A DNA stretch of 64,000 bases from Nemertoderma westbladi (GCA_032718475.1 JAUCBJ010008982.1:1-64000); one strand, 5' to 3'; shown: positions 32,339 through 43,917, counted from the stretch's first letter. Translations and numbers: made by a program. Notes: generated by a model not told the origin, from the letters alone.

Positions 32339-33868
32339 GTAAAATTACGCGATTCCTAAAATTGTACACTACCCGGTTAAAAAGTACGCATCTGATGGGA
32401 TTAGTTCTACAATTGCGCCAATAAAAAGATAAGTTATTTTCGGTAAAATAAACTTATCATTCGAGGTTAAGACCCCTAGATCCCTTCCTATAATAAATGT
32501 ATAATAAACTGTAAGTGCCATTTGCCTGGTTGGTTTGGATTTGAGTGGTTGGTTTGTCCGTGAAGCACAGCTTCGATGTGTTGAACCATGTTCGAGCGCG
32601 TCTTTGTTGTAAAATTCGGGTAATCGATATTTTAGAATATGGCTGTAGGATCAGATCTTACTGAAGCGGCATGCGCCGCCTCATGCGCAGCATCTGCAAT
32701 CTTTTGTGGAGAATCATGCGTACGGCCGCAGGATTTTCGTTTTCGTGTTCGAGAATTATTTCCGCCTTCACTTTCGGGGTTCGTTAGGAACGTGAGTATT
32801 GAGTTGAACCAGAGTTTCTAGTAATTCAGCCTTCCGAAATTTCTGAAGTTGTTCGGGGTTCGACATTATTGTATCGGCTTTGTACAGTATATTTTATAAT
32901 AGTTTGTAATTAGTGAATTGTAAAAAAAATATTATTGCACGCTTTTTTTTAAATATAATGATAAGACTGTTTGTTTGAAGTCCAGGTCACCAATATAAGA
33001 CTGACTAGTCTGTAGTTGTTATGAAAACAATGTTTGCAGTCAACCAGTTAATGAATATATTAATTATAAATCGTTTTGAGTATATAAGTAGTATAGCTGA
33101 TACAACACAAGGCCAAAGGTTAATTGTATGTTAGCTTGTGTAGAGCCTACTGTAGGAATGCTAATAGTTAATTGATAGTGGTAATTATTGATAAAATAAA
33201 TCAATTCTACTGTACAATGTCAATTAATAAGTGTTACAGAGAGCTATACACTTCTGGAAGGTACTGGATGTGGTGATCTCCTAAGTTGCATTGTCTATGC
33301 AAACTTGGAAAATGGAAAGGATGAGCTGAACACCTTCTACGATAAAATTAACAATTAACAATTAACTGCTCATGTTCTGCTAATGTTAGAAGTGGTAAAA
33401 GAGATATTAAAGTGTAGCATGTGGGGCGAGACACGTATGGCGAGCCATCAGCGAACTGACATAATTATACTATGGCCGTTTTTCAAAAGTCTGTTTGTGT
33501 GTGTGTGTGTGTCGGAAGCCATAAATGTCGGAAGCCATAATCTAAATTAATATCTTCAGCTAAATTGTATGATTGAGTCATTTTGAACGATCTCTCCATG
33601 GAAATTAATTGTTTAGCACCATACGATTAAAGTTATTTTGCACAGAAATTAGATATCTGGAATCCATGTACCCCATCCCATTATAGTTTTTTATTTTTTC
33701 AAGTGATTTGCGTTAATAAATGTATTTTTAATTGATTTAAACATAATTAACATTGTAAATTCATACGCTGATTCCATTCTCCCCCATAGAGCCTAAGGCA
33801 TGGCAAGGGCAGCCGTGCCCAATAATATTTCTTGAAGTTTTACATTACTGCAAGCTGAAGTCTTTGAC
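32339..33868. other. AT-rich intergenic stretch
   Basis: No gene is supported; a 60-codon frame at 32639 has no recognisable features. A (GT)n run lies at about 33496-33512, followed by two copies of GTCGGAAGCCATAA. Confidence 0.5.
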
Positions 33869-35375
33869 CGAGAGAAAGCCGCCCCAATATTCGATTATTA
33901 CAACAACATATCCATTGGGTAAGAAAGTGGAGGAGAGCCAGCCCGTCTCTTAATTTTTTACTTTATATTACGCGATCAATTTTCACTCATCTCGTCATGA
34001 ACCCAACATGTATGTAACCTTTTGTTAAATTTGTTGGCTATGCGTTTGCGGTTGTTTGGGCGGAGTGTGGTAGGCCTACACTTTTCACACTTAAATATTT
34101 TGGTTGTGAAATGTTACAGGGCATAGCGATCTGAGATATTTCATTTATATTTTATTATGAGAGGAAGAAGAACATACAACGTTATTTACTATGTAACAAA
34201 ATAATTGTTTTCGGGTTTAACTTGGAAGCCTCCCCAAATAGTTGATATACAATTATATTTAAAATTATTTCCATGGTCATGGTCATTCACCCGTCTTTAG
34301 TTAGAAATTTGTTTGCATGAAAGACAGTTTAGTTTAGTTTTTACTGATTTATTATCTCTTATCTGACTGGGGTAATAATAAAGGATAGGATAAATGGAAG
34401 CAAAGTGTGACAGTAACAAATATTTCCCCGTCACCCTAGCATGTCTTAAGTATATGATATATCAAAGGGGGAAGTTTGGATTCACTGCATAAATGCAGTT
34501 CACCAAACTTCCCCCGAATGCACACTGTAACTTCCCCCTTCCCCCAAATATCCACTGTTGAATTAATTTGAAGCGATATAATAAGTACAAAATTGTGCGA
34601 GTTTTTAATTGTGTGGTCCAATTGTTATTTGATTTCTATTTATTATTTAAAGTGCATTTAATATCACACTGGTTTTTAGAATATTATACTATACAACCTT
34701 ATGTTTTATTAATTTACCCAATCGAAGCCTCATAAGGGCCGGTTATTTTTGTACGCATATCCCCTAATGCGCTCAGTAAGGTTCAAACAACATATTAATA
34801 TGAAAATAAAGTATCTGCAAAGAAAAGAACCCAATACTATATAATTTGACCTTATTAAAAAATTTGCACTTTTGCACACTTATTTGTACAAATGCACTTT
34901 AGCAGATCGTAATGGTGGCTCTTATTTAACAAACTTATGTTTATCCTCTACCGATCTACGATGGTGCATGATCAAGTGTCAGTCGCTAAAAGTGTCAAAA
35001 ATCCAATTTAATAAATCTGGATTTGCGATTTTGGACCATATTCATGGACATTTTAAGTCACTTTATAGACATAAAAAGTTAAACAAATGTTACGATTATA
35101 GTTAGAAATCATTCCAAACTACATTTTAATCCAAAAAATAACATTCTACGATGAATAGAACTGGAAATAATAGTGTTTGAAATATCGAAAAAATGTTCAC
35201 TATTTAAGTGCATTTTGCACTAAGTGCACATGCGTCTTTTCCCAAGTTGTATCCTATTTCACACACTACAATCTATCCTCTATCCAATGAAAAAAGTTTC
35301 AGATTAAACGGCCCTGTAGAACCGAAGTTATTTATGTTTAAAAATAGTCACTCGAAAATTTCAAATTCTCTTGGT
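33869..35375 (-). repeat. Right arm of 1.5-kb long inverted repeat
   Basis: It is the reverse complement of 121-1622. The inner edge is CGAGAGAAAGCC and the outer edge is TTCTCTTGGT. The outer flank continues directly into a tRNA-like sequence, unlike the outer flank of the left arm. Confidence 0.9.
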
Positions 35376-35447
35376 CAAATAGTCTAGTGGATATCAATCA
35401 CGTTAATGAAACCTAAGTTCGCGGGTTCGAAATCCAATATTGACCTG
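35372..35447 (+). repeat. tRNA-like (SINE-head-like) sequence
   Basis: TAGTCTAGTGGATATC resembles an RNA polymerase III A box and GCGGGTTCGAAATCC a B box, at normal tRNA spacing. GGTCAA near 35373 can pair with TTGACC after the T arm, forming a partial acceptor stem. The anticodon arm is poor, so this is a tRNA-derived repeat head rather than a working tRNA gene. Confidence 0.55.
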
Positions 35448-35663
35448 ACCATTCTTAATTTTTTTGCAAAAAAAATTATTTTTATTTTTTCACTAAAATC
35501 GCTCTAACTTCGGTTCTGGTGGTCCAAATTCAATAAAATTGGTATATTCTTTGCCGTAATTTTTTTCTTAATCTTTTGAGAAGGGGTTATTTTTGGCCCC
35601 AAAAAAATTAAAAAAAAGGGCCAAAATAACGCGATATTTTTCGACCCTTAAAATTAGTAATTT
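35448..35663 (+). other. Unidentified low-complexity repeat, left part
   Basis: Homopolymer-rich sequence with CTAACTTCGGTTCT and TTTTTGGCCCC words. The 13-mer TAACTTCGGTTCT also occurs, inverted, inside the adjacent repeat arm (about 35327). The style resumes after the LINE at 36771, suggesting one element interrupted by that LINE. Confidence 0.35.
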
Positions 35664-36770
35664 TAATTATTTATTATTTATTATTACGCCAAATACTGGC
35701 AAATAGGCGATATGGTCATTAATTAAAATTAGATCAAATTCAAATTTACAATAAAAACATAATTACTTTAATAAATAAATAAACGGTAAAATTATTTGAA
35801 GAGTTAGGACCTTGCCCAGGAACACAAAGGTCGGAGATTTGCAGGGCATTCGAGCAGATGGTATAATGTGGCCGCCCCCCCGCACAGTGAACCAATACAG
35901 CTGTCTTGCGCCTCATGGTAACTCGAGTTAGTGCAAATCTTGTAGTGGAAGCCGTTAGTGCTGAAGCGGGTTATTATATGTCGGTTGGTGTAGTTTGGGT
36001 CCTGCCATCTGGGGTTTGTAAATGCCAGTGAGTTCCAAAATTGGGGATTAATCTCTTGTATTTTTCCGTTTATGAGAATCAGGTATTGCTTGTATACGGG
36101 TGTTTGAGGTAGATTTAGGAGCTGAACAAATTCAGATATCAAGGTGTTTTCGTTACAGATAGCTGTGACGAGACGATTTGAGGTAGATTTGTGTAGACAA
36201 CATACTTTCTTAAGGTAGGCGGCTTTAATTTTATCGAGTGTGACCATGTTGGTGACAGATAGAAACGGCCAAATCTCACGGAAACCGTAAAGTACAATTG
36301 GGCTTATTTTGAGTTTGAACAGTTTTATTGCGGTCTGGAGTGATAAAATGTTTGGTTTGTTGATTGAGTATATCGCTGATAGGGCTTTACACATAATTTT
36401 TGTTATATGTTTTGTAAAGGTTAATGAACTTTGAAAGGTCACGCCAAGATATTGGTAGGAATTAACAATAGACACCGGGGAACTGTTGAAATAGAATTTA
36501 TCTGCGGTACATAAACGTCCACCACGGCGAAATTTCATAATCTTGGTTTTCGTAAGGTTTACTTGTAAACCGTTTTCTGCTGCCCACCGAGCAACAGCAT
36601 CTAGACCCGCTTGAATAACTTCTCTTGTGTCCCCATAAAATAAGAGATCGTCGGCAAAAAGTAGGATGATTAATTCCCCAATATTCATCACAGCGGTTTT
36701 CAGACAACTGACGATATCAAAAATAAACATTATGAAGAATAAAGGGCTGATACTGTCTCCCTTTTAATTA
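35664..36770 (-). mobile_element. 5'-truncated LINE with TAA-rich tail
   Basis: The minus strand ends in GGCGTAATAATAAATAATAA, a LINE 3' tail, and its coding part starts inside the RT domain near 36770. Confidence 0.78.
35804..36770 (-). pseudogene. LINE reverse transcriptase, catalytic core to C-terminus
   Basis: The reading starts near 36768 with KGDSISPLFFIMFIF (the QG.SLSP-type block), just after a stop. It continues uninterrupted to 35804 with ELIILLFADDLLFYGD (FADD catalytic box), LQVNLTKTKIMKFRRGG, YQYLGVTFQSSLTFTKHI and ISPIVLYGFREIWPF. It ends in a Cys/His cluster (CIGSLCGGAATLYHLLEC), a zinc-knuckle-like C-terminus found in several LINE clades. About 308 residues remain and the 5' half is absent. 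It belongs to a different family from the LINE at 20602-24061. Confidence 0.82.
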
Positions 36771-37888
36771 TATATGTTAAGATAAAAGATAGCGGAGTTA
36801 ATTTGATACTTTTTACAGGTACTTTTGGCGCAATACGCTAAATTATAATGGAATAGCGATTTGTTAAAAAAAAATTTTTCGTCCCTTTTTATAAATATTA
36901 TATTTCACACGATCGCCTGCCGCTCCAGTTTTATAATACTTCCGGCGCTGTGATTAACGCTGTTAGATAGATAATTTAACGCACTATAAGTCTGTGTAAA
37001 CAAATCTCCCGTAAGTTAAGTAGTCGATTTCCCGCGAAGCAAGTTTGAAGCGCGAAATTATAATTTTGGCCCTCATTTTTTTAATATCATCCTTGGAGCA
37101 AAACCGATAGCATATTTGAATTCCCCGTATAGATATTGACTGTATAGAATGTACCTTAACCAACTAAAGTTAAAAATAAAAATTATTCGATAAAAACTAC
37201 TTTACAAATTCTGGCCCTTTTTGGCCCCTATTGCCGACATATTTTTTGTACCCCCATTCGATAGGAACGTAGCCCCAATGGTCTTCTACGAGTTTCATAA
37301 AAGAATTAGTGGATTCCTACCCGCGTTGTCGAATTAAACATTTCGGAAATAAGTTTTCCAAAAAAGACGGACAAAAACGTACAAATTTACAGCCCCTTTT
37401 CCACCCGAAATTTTAATAAATATCTTACCCCCATTCGATACGAAGGTAGTACCACTCTTCCCCTTTCCAACCGCGTTACTTTCGTCCCCGTACGATTAAT
37501 ATTAGCCGAGTTATAGCGGATCCCGCAAAGTCATTTTGTCCGTTTTTTCATCTTTGACGGACATTTTCGGAAAAAAGGCGCGGTAATCTTTTTTGAAAAA
37601 AAAAACGAATTCACTAATTAATCCCTTCTATCGTATCCCGGCGTCGGCTAAGCAATAACCTAGGGTTTTTTCGAGCCACTGTAGAGCGCCTTTCAAAAAA
37701 ATTTTAAAATTGTCGAAAAAATGACGGTTTTTTGTCCGCCGTGTCCGTCGAAGTGTTAGATTTAATAATGTTAGAGTTGCTAATATCTTAGAATTCCGAG
37801 CCGCTCCCCTGGTGAGAAAATAAAAAAATTTGGTCAGTTCCTTCCTCGAAAAGTCCCCCAGAATCCCAAGTTAACCTATATAGTTAGC
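36771..37888 (+). other. Unidentified repeat-like sequence, right part
   Basis: No coding potential is seen. It contains duplicated words such as CCCCCATTCGATA (about 37253 and 37430), each followed by GGAACGTAG or CGAAGGTAG, and several TGTCCG(T/C)C words. Together with 35448-35663 it may form one element ending in the GC hairpin at 37889-37943. Confidence 0.35.
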
Positions 37889-37943
37889 GATGGCCTGCGG
37901 CTTTAGGAGCGGCCGCGGTATTCACCTCCCTCATAGCGGCCGC
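37889..37943 (+). other. GC-rich hairpin terminus, second copy
   Basis: GCGGCCGC at 37909-37916 and again at 37936-37943 (itself self-complementary) flanks a loop with ATTCACCTCCCTC, preceded by CTTTAGG. Compare 36-88. Confidence 0.45.
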
Positions 37944-38270
37944 GGCGGTGTTGCGTCAAATGGAGAAATATTTATCCCACTATTTATCCCAGGCTACACA
38001 AGGACATAGTAGTCCAGTACAAGGAATAGTGCTCATTCAATACATCTCAACAGACATCAATTCATTTGCCTGTGCCTACCAAGGCGTGCTCCATAACATA
38101 ACATATATTCTTGATTTCCATCACCTCTCACCACAATTATTATTAGTAATTAAAAGTTTCAATTCGGTTTGTCTTTCCGTTATCTGGTTATTCAGTTATT
38201 GCATTATTAATAAATAAATGTTTTAAAATCTATCTTACGAAATATGGTTAATAATTAAAACTTCTCGCTA
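37944..38270. other. Intergenic stretch
   Basis: An 89-codon open frame (37948-38217) shows no recognisable domain or coding signature, and I do not call it a gene. Confidence 0.4.
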
Positions 38271-38660
38271 ACATTCTCGCTATGGGGGTTGTAAGGAGTG
38301 CTGATTACATTTCTGATGTCAGTTTTCACGTTTACATAAATCTAGTCTGTCTGTATGTCGGTCATTCTGTCAGTCAGTCTGTCAAAACTTAAAAGATAAT
38401 TCAAACTAACTAACATTCTCGTTATGGGGGTTTTAAGGGTTGCTGATTTCATTTCTGATGTCAGTTTACACGTTTACATAAATCTAGTATGTCTGTCTGT
38501 CGGTCTTTCTGTCAGTCAGTCTGTGAAAACTTAAGAAAGTATACTAACTAACCAACATTCTCGCTATGGGGGTTTTAAGGGTTGCTGATTTCATTTCTGA
38601 TGTCAGTTTACACGTTTACATAAATCTAGTATGTCTGTCTGTCGGTCTCTCTGTCAGTCT
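38271..38660 (+). repeat. 142-bp tandem repeat, about 2.7 copies
   Basis: ACATTCTCG(C/T)TATGGGGG recurs at 38271, 38413 and 38555. Each copy includes TTTACATAAATCTAGT and a run of CTGTCTGTCGGTC-like tetramers. Confidence 0.92.
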
Positions 38661-38836
38661 GAACTACTGTACTGTGGTTGGCATTACGCCATATACCTAA
38701 CACCAATAATACAGTCTACAATACAGCCTATCTACAGTATAGAATGGATTTTTTGCCATGAAGAGCAATTAATGTCATTAATACATCCACCAGTATACCT
38801 ACTCCAAGAGCCTTCCAATAAAACATGTATTCCAGC

Positions 38837-38891
38837 ATGACGTCCACTGCACGTCTTCGTGCTGTCCATGGTGACGTGCAGTGGACGTCAT
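38837..38891. other. Perfect 19-bp-arm palindrome with 17-nt loop
   Basis: ATGACGTCCACTGCACGTC (38837-38855) is followed after 17 nt by its exact reverse complement (38873-38891). It lies 14 bp before the TTAA of the adjacent MITE. It could form a cruciform or be the remnant of another foldback element. Confidence 0.85.
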
Positions 38892-38909
38892 TAGGCTCTA
38901 AGGGGTTAA

Positions 38910-39282
38910 GCAACACGGTCCCTACTTCGCCCTGTCGACACCCCAGCCATTTTTCACAAATCCTTTTTAGAGTTTTTTAATTTTTTTTGTATTGGTGAAA
39001 GTTCTACAACATTAGTAGATATGTTTTTTATGATAGCTAGTGTTTTTTTTCTAGCTAGTATTTTTTGAAATTATAAAAAATGTGAAAGTCCATGATATTT
39101 CAGGTTAAACTGTTGAAGAATATATTAATGACCAAAATAATTTCCAAAAATTACTAGCTAGTAAAAAATACTAGCTATATACCATAAAAAATCTACTAAG
39201 GTTCTAGAACATTCACTAATATAAAAAAGCACTCAAAATTACCAAAAATAAAGGTTAAAAAACTCATTCGGGACCCTTTTGC
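38910..39282. mobile_element. 373-bp foldback MITE flanked by TTAA
   Basis: TTAA precedes (38906-38909) and follows (39283-39286) a region whose ends, GCAACACGGTCCC and its inverted partner GGGACCCTTTTGC, form imperfect terminal inverted repeats. Inside, about 70-bp arms with AGCTAGT words (38994-39063 and 39149-39222) are also inverted. TTAA duplication is the hallmark of piggyBac-type insertion, although the GC.. start is not the usual CCC. Confidence 0.6.
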
Positions 39283-39286
39283 TTAA

Positions 39287-40339
39287 GGAGTCAAATTGTA
39301 GAACAAATTCCCGAAGTTTGCGACGTTTGCGAAATTCGCGAAGAATTCGTCAGTTTCTGTGCCCTAATGGTTTCGTGACGAAACAATCAAATCTTACACC
39401 CTTGAAACACACACGAACTAATTCAATGTGTGTATTAGTATGCCTGAATAATTAAATAGAAATTAAATTAATGAACGCTATTTCAACATGAAATCTACGG
39501 AATCAATACACAACACACGCACACTACTGAATTTAAAAATTTATATAGATTGCAACTTATATTTGGCTACCTTTTAATGGGTGACTAATTTAATTATTCA
39601 CCCCTATATATTTGTAGCCTTTTTAATTTGTGCCTCTAATTGAATCAAACATTAAACAAAACTATATGTCACAATATTGGTCTGTCGGTAGCTGGTCAAT
39701 GAATCTCTCATAAATTTGTTAATTAGTCGCTGTTCAGTCATTGAACATTTGAACACGTGCTGCTCGAAGACCCCACAACGTGTATAACTGCATCTCTTTT
39801 CTCAGAGTACCGCCTACCAGAGACAAATTACTGCAAAGTAGGTGAAGGTGTAAGCCGTAACGATTACAGTACAACTGCCACTTCTGTACCAAAAAGCCCT
39901 ATTTGCTTGGGGGAATTTTTGTATATGTGGTGTGATTGTTATAACAGTTTTCAAAACCTGACGGGTTAGATCAATTTGCTATTCTTGGGACTACAATGCT
40001 TCTGGATTTTAGTTAAAGAATGCCAAAAGTGTACAAAAAACAAGTCAACTGAAATTTGCAAGTCGAATTTGAGCCCTAGTAAATACATCATATGATACCA
40101 CCAACCATTCTGGTATCATGTTGTTTGTATAGTAAAATATACTGATTGTGTGGTCCACCAAAAATGTATCCTGATTAACTAAGGGAGAAGTACAAACAAT
40201 ACGTTAGTCGCCAAGCCATATACCGAGCTCTATTGTGTGTCTATTACTTCGTAAGTTGCGCAGAGGGTTAAAAATATTATGTGGGCGGGACCAATTAGTA
40301 ATCGAATTATCAGGTTTGGAGTGAATTATATATTATATA
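39287..40339. other. AT-rich intergenic stretch
   Basis: No gene or element is recognised. A 70-codon frame at 39757 has no supporting features. Confidence 0.5.
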
Positions 40340-40640
40340 TAAGCAGCAGCTTGGTCAAGTGGTGATATTCCTGGGATTTCAATTAGGAAGCCCTGGTTCG
40401 AACCCTAGATGGGGGCAACACTGATTGGGCACAGTGATTGAAATCCTGCAGCCTAGCCTAACCGTTGTTTTCATCCTTAACTGGTCGATAAATGGGAACC
40501 AAGGCAACTTGGGAAACAGATTGGCAGGGTTACTGTGGAAAATCCCCCTTCTTGGTGGTGAACAGGCAATCCTTGGCTTAATGAGCCTAAAAGATTCTCA
40601 CATTCAACTCGACTAGAGTAACAATATTTCTAGTAAATAT
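40340..40640 (+). repeat. tRNA-derived SINE-like sequence
   Basis: TGGTCAAGTGGTGA (A-box-like) and GGTTCGAACCC (perfect B box) lie at tRNA spacing, with a TTCCT/AGGAA anticodon-arm stem between them. A GC-richer body of about 250 bp follows. The right end is not sharp. Confidence 0.5.
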
Positions 40641-40957
40641 TTTGACTTCAACAGAGAAGAACCGGAAGAGCCGGTCTGATTAACGGCTGGATGCATTATA
40701 GCGAATTGGCTCAAGTATTCAGAAAGCCCCCCCCCCCCCCCCTAGTCTATAACGATCTACTAAACCGCAAATTGTATACACTTTTGCATATTATATATAT
40801 TGTTTATTGAAAGAATAATGATATAAATTCATAGAAAACACACAAACAAAAAGAATAGTTGATTATATCGTTAAATATTACATGGGAGGCCATGTGGTAG
40901 TAAATTGCTGATATACACGGTATCAGGTAGTATTACCAGGTCTACCGTTTACCTGAG

Positions 40958-41035
40958 CCGCTAGCTGAGTGGTTAGAGCGACAGACTTCCCACTCAGAGG
41001 TCACCAGTTCGACAGTGGTAGGTATATAACCACTA
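40958..41035 (+). repeat. tRNA-like SINE head
   Basis: TAGCTGAGTGGTTAGAGCG is a good A box and D arm, and CAGTTCGACAGTGG is a B-box variant. The anticodon arm (GACTTCCCACTC) is imperfect. This is a degenerate tRNA-like head, not a functional tRNA. Confidence 0.5.
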
Positions 41036-41579
41036 TCGATCTGTGGTTATAACTTTTGCACAGAAGAGTATTTCGGTCCAGTAGTTTAGCTGAGTTTATG
41101 AAAATATACCTCCTACAGTATGACAAACACAATAGTAAATTAGAAATCACTTGAACCTACATAATATACACCATACATTAATATTCCACACTCTTATTTC
41201 TTTTTGAATCAATTCATTTTTTAATACGCCATTGAATTTCCCAAAATATATTTATTGGTTGTGCTTCACTATCATCTTAAAACAGAAGAACTTGAATAAT
41301 TACCACAATAATAATACAACATGATAATGTAAAAGTGCAGCTGTTACAAGGAATATTGTAAGTCCATCAGAGGACCTATCCATTAATTCCCAAATGCCAA
41401 TCATACTTTTATAACTCACATATTATACAATTTAATATTATTGATCTTTCTTATCAAACAACTGTATTACTTTAAATTGTTAATAAGAGATGAACTGCAG
41501 ATATTTGCAATACGAAGTACTTAAGCCATCAATCTGATTATATATACATATATCTAATAGCACTAGTTTTGAGTTAAGT
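41036..41579. other. AT-rich intergenic stretch
   Basis: Nothing is recognised here. Confidence 0.5.
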
Positions 41580-43350
41580 GATAGTAAATGTATTAGGAAT
41601 TTTTTTAGTAAATGTTTTAGTAAATGTATTAGGAATTTTTTTAGTAAATGTTTTAGTAAATGTTTTAGTAAATGTTTTAGTAAATGTTTTAGTAAATGTA
41701 TTAGGATTTTTTTTAGTAAATGTTTTAGTAAATGTTTTAGTAAATGGTTTAGTAAATGTTTTAGTAAATGTTTTAGTAAATGTTTTAGTAAATGTTTTAG
41801 TAAATGTATTAGGAATTTTTTTAGTAAATGTTTTAGTAAATGTTTTAGTAAATGTTTTAGTAAATGTTTTAGTAAATGTTTTAGTAAATGTTTTAGTAAA
41901 TGTTTTAGTAAATGTATTAGGAATTTTTTTAGTAAATGTTTTAGTAAATCTTTTAGTAAATGTTTTAGTAAATGTTTTAGTAAATGTATTAGGATTTTTT
42001 TTAGTAAATGTTTTAGTAAATGTTTTAGTAAATGGTTTAGTAAATGTTTTAGTAAATGTTTTAGTAAATGTTTTAGTAAATGTTTTAGTAAATGTATTAG
42101 GAATTTTTTTAGTAAATGTTTTAGTAAATGTTTTAGTAAATGTTTTAGTAAATGTTTTAGTAAATGTTTTAGTAAATGTTTTAGTAAATGTTTTAGTAAA
42201 TGTTTTAGTAAATGTTTTAGTAAATGTTTTAGTAAATGTATTAGGATTTTTTTTAGTAAATGTTTTAGTAAATGTTTTAGTAAATGGTTTAGTAAATGTT
42301 TTAGTAAAATGTTTTAGTAAATGTATTAGGAATTTTTTTAGTAAATGTTTTAGTAAATGTTTTAGTAAATGTTTTAGTAAATGTTTTAGTAAATGTTTTA
42401 GTAAATGTTTTAGTAAATGTTTTAGTAAATGTTTTAGTAAATGTTTTAGTAAATGTTTTAGTAAATGTTTTAGTAAATGTTTTAGTAAATGTTTTAGTAA
42501 ATGTTTTAGTAAATGTTTTAGTAAATGTATTAGGATTTTTTTTAGTAAATGTTTTAGTAAATGTTTTAGTAAATGTTTTAGTAAATGTTTTAGTAAATGT
42601 ATTAGGAATTTTTTTAGTAAATGTTTTAGTAAATGTTTTAGTAAATGTTTTAGTAAATGTTTTAGTAAATGTTTTAGTAAATGTTTTAGTAAATGTTTTA
42701 GTAAATGTTTTAGTAAATGTTTTAGTAAATGTTTTAGTAAATGTTTTAGTAAATGTTTTAGTAAATGTATTAGGATTTTATTTAGTAAATGTTTTAGTAA
42801 ATGTTTTAGTAAATGGTTTAGTAAATGTTTTAGTAAATGTTTTAGTAAATGTTTTAGTAAATGTTTTAGTAAATGTATTAGGAATTTTTTTAGTAAATGT
42901 TTTAGTAAATGTTTTAGTAAATGTTTTAGTAAATGTTTTAGTAAATCTTTTAGTAAATGTTTTAGTAAATGTTTTAGTAAATGTATTAGGATTTTTTTTA
43001 GTAAATGTTTTAGTAAATGTTTTAGTAAATGGTTTAGTAAATGTTTTAGTAAATGTTTTAGTAAATGTTTTAGTAAATGTATTAGGATTTTTTTTAGTAA
43101 ATGTTTTAGTAAATGTTTTAGTAAATGTTTTAGTAAATGTTTTAGTAAATGTATTAGGAATTTTTTTAGTAAATGTTTTAGTAAATGTTTTAGTAAATGT
43201 TTTAGTAAATGTTTTAGTAAATGTTTTAGTAAATGTTTTAGTAAATGTTTTAGTAAATCTTTTAGTAAATGTTTTAGTAAATGTTTTAGTAAATGTTTTA
43301 GTAAATGTATTAGGAATTTTTTTAGTAAATGTTTTAGTAAATGTTTTACA
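41580..43350 (+). repeat. 12-bp minisatellite, about 1.77 kb
   Basis: The basic unit is TTTTAGTAAATG. Runs of 3-16 units are separated by a variant segment, TATTAGGAATTTTT or TATTAGGATTTTTT, and the GGAA and GGAT variants tend to alternate. Because 12 is a multiple of 3, two plus-strand frames and one minus-strand frame are stop-free for long distances (VNVL and SKCF repeats), which is an artefact. A single extra A near 42307 switches the frame. Confidence 0.97.
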
Positions 43351-43487
43351 TTTTCTACCCATTCGACGTCTTTATAAATTATATTTATATTTTTTGTATT
43401 TCTTTATTATTAAATTAATTAATTATTATTAAATTTTCTTTCCTACAACAGATTTCAAAAATTAACAGTCATCCGACAATGTATTTG

Positions 43488-43771
43488 CATTGGGGGTTGA
43501 GGCGCACTGGGGGTTGAGGCGCACTGGGGGTTGAGGCGCACTGGGGGTTGAGGCGCACTGGGGGTTGAGGCGCACTGGGGGTTGAGGCGCACTGGGGGTT
43601 GAGGCGCACTGGTGGTTGAGGCGCACTGGGGGTTGAGGCGCTCATGGTTTCAACATTATTGTATTTGCACTGGGTGGGGGTTGAGGCGCACTGGGGGTTG
43701 AGGCGCACATGGTTTCAACATTATTGTATTTGCACTGGGGGTTGAGGCGCACATGGTTTCAACATTATTGT
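43488..43771 (+). repeat. 17-bp minisatellite with longer superunits
   Basis: CACTGGGGGTTGAGGCG is repeated about eleven times. The right half adds a CATGGTTTCAACATTATTGT segment three times, making a composite unit. Confidence 0.95.
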
Positions 43772-43905
43772 GTTATTAATTTGCGAACAATTCTTTCAAA
43801 TAATATTTTTTCAAAATAATTAAAGATAATAACAATATAAAACAATACTACACAAGGAATAGCCATCAGTTTAATTTAGAAAGAAAAATTTCAACTCATG
43901 AGATA

Positions 43906-43917
43906 CGTGACGTCACG
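43906..43917. promoter_or_regulatory. CGTGACGTCACG palindrome (CRE-like)
   Basis: A perfect 12-bp palindrome contains TGACGTCA. No nearby gene is known. Confidence 0.3.

Noticed and set aside
32639-32821. Small Cys/Ala-rich open frame
   Set aside because: It is only 60 codons, with no motif, no splice context and no conserved partner in the window.
37948-38217. 89-codon open frame after the GC hairpin
   Set aside because: Its composition is unremarkable, no domain is visible and the surrounding DNA is repeat-like.
40340-41035. Functional tRNA genes
   Set aside because: A and B boxes are present but the anticodon and acceptor arms are imperfect, so they fit SINE heads better.
41578-43377. 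599-codon open frame of VNVL/KCFSK repeats and the 194-codon minus-strand KTFTK frame
   Set aside because: The 12-bp unit is a multiple of three, so stop-free frames are automatic. There is no unique sequence and no true coding signal.
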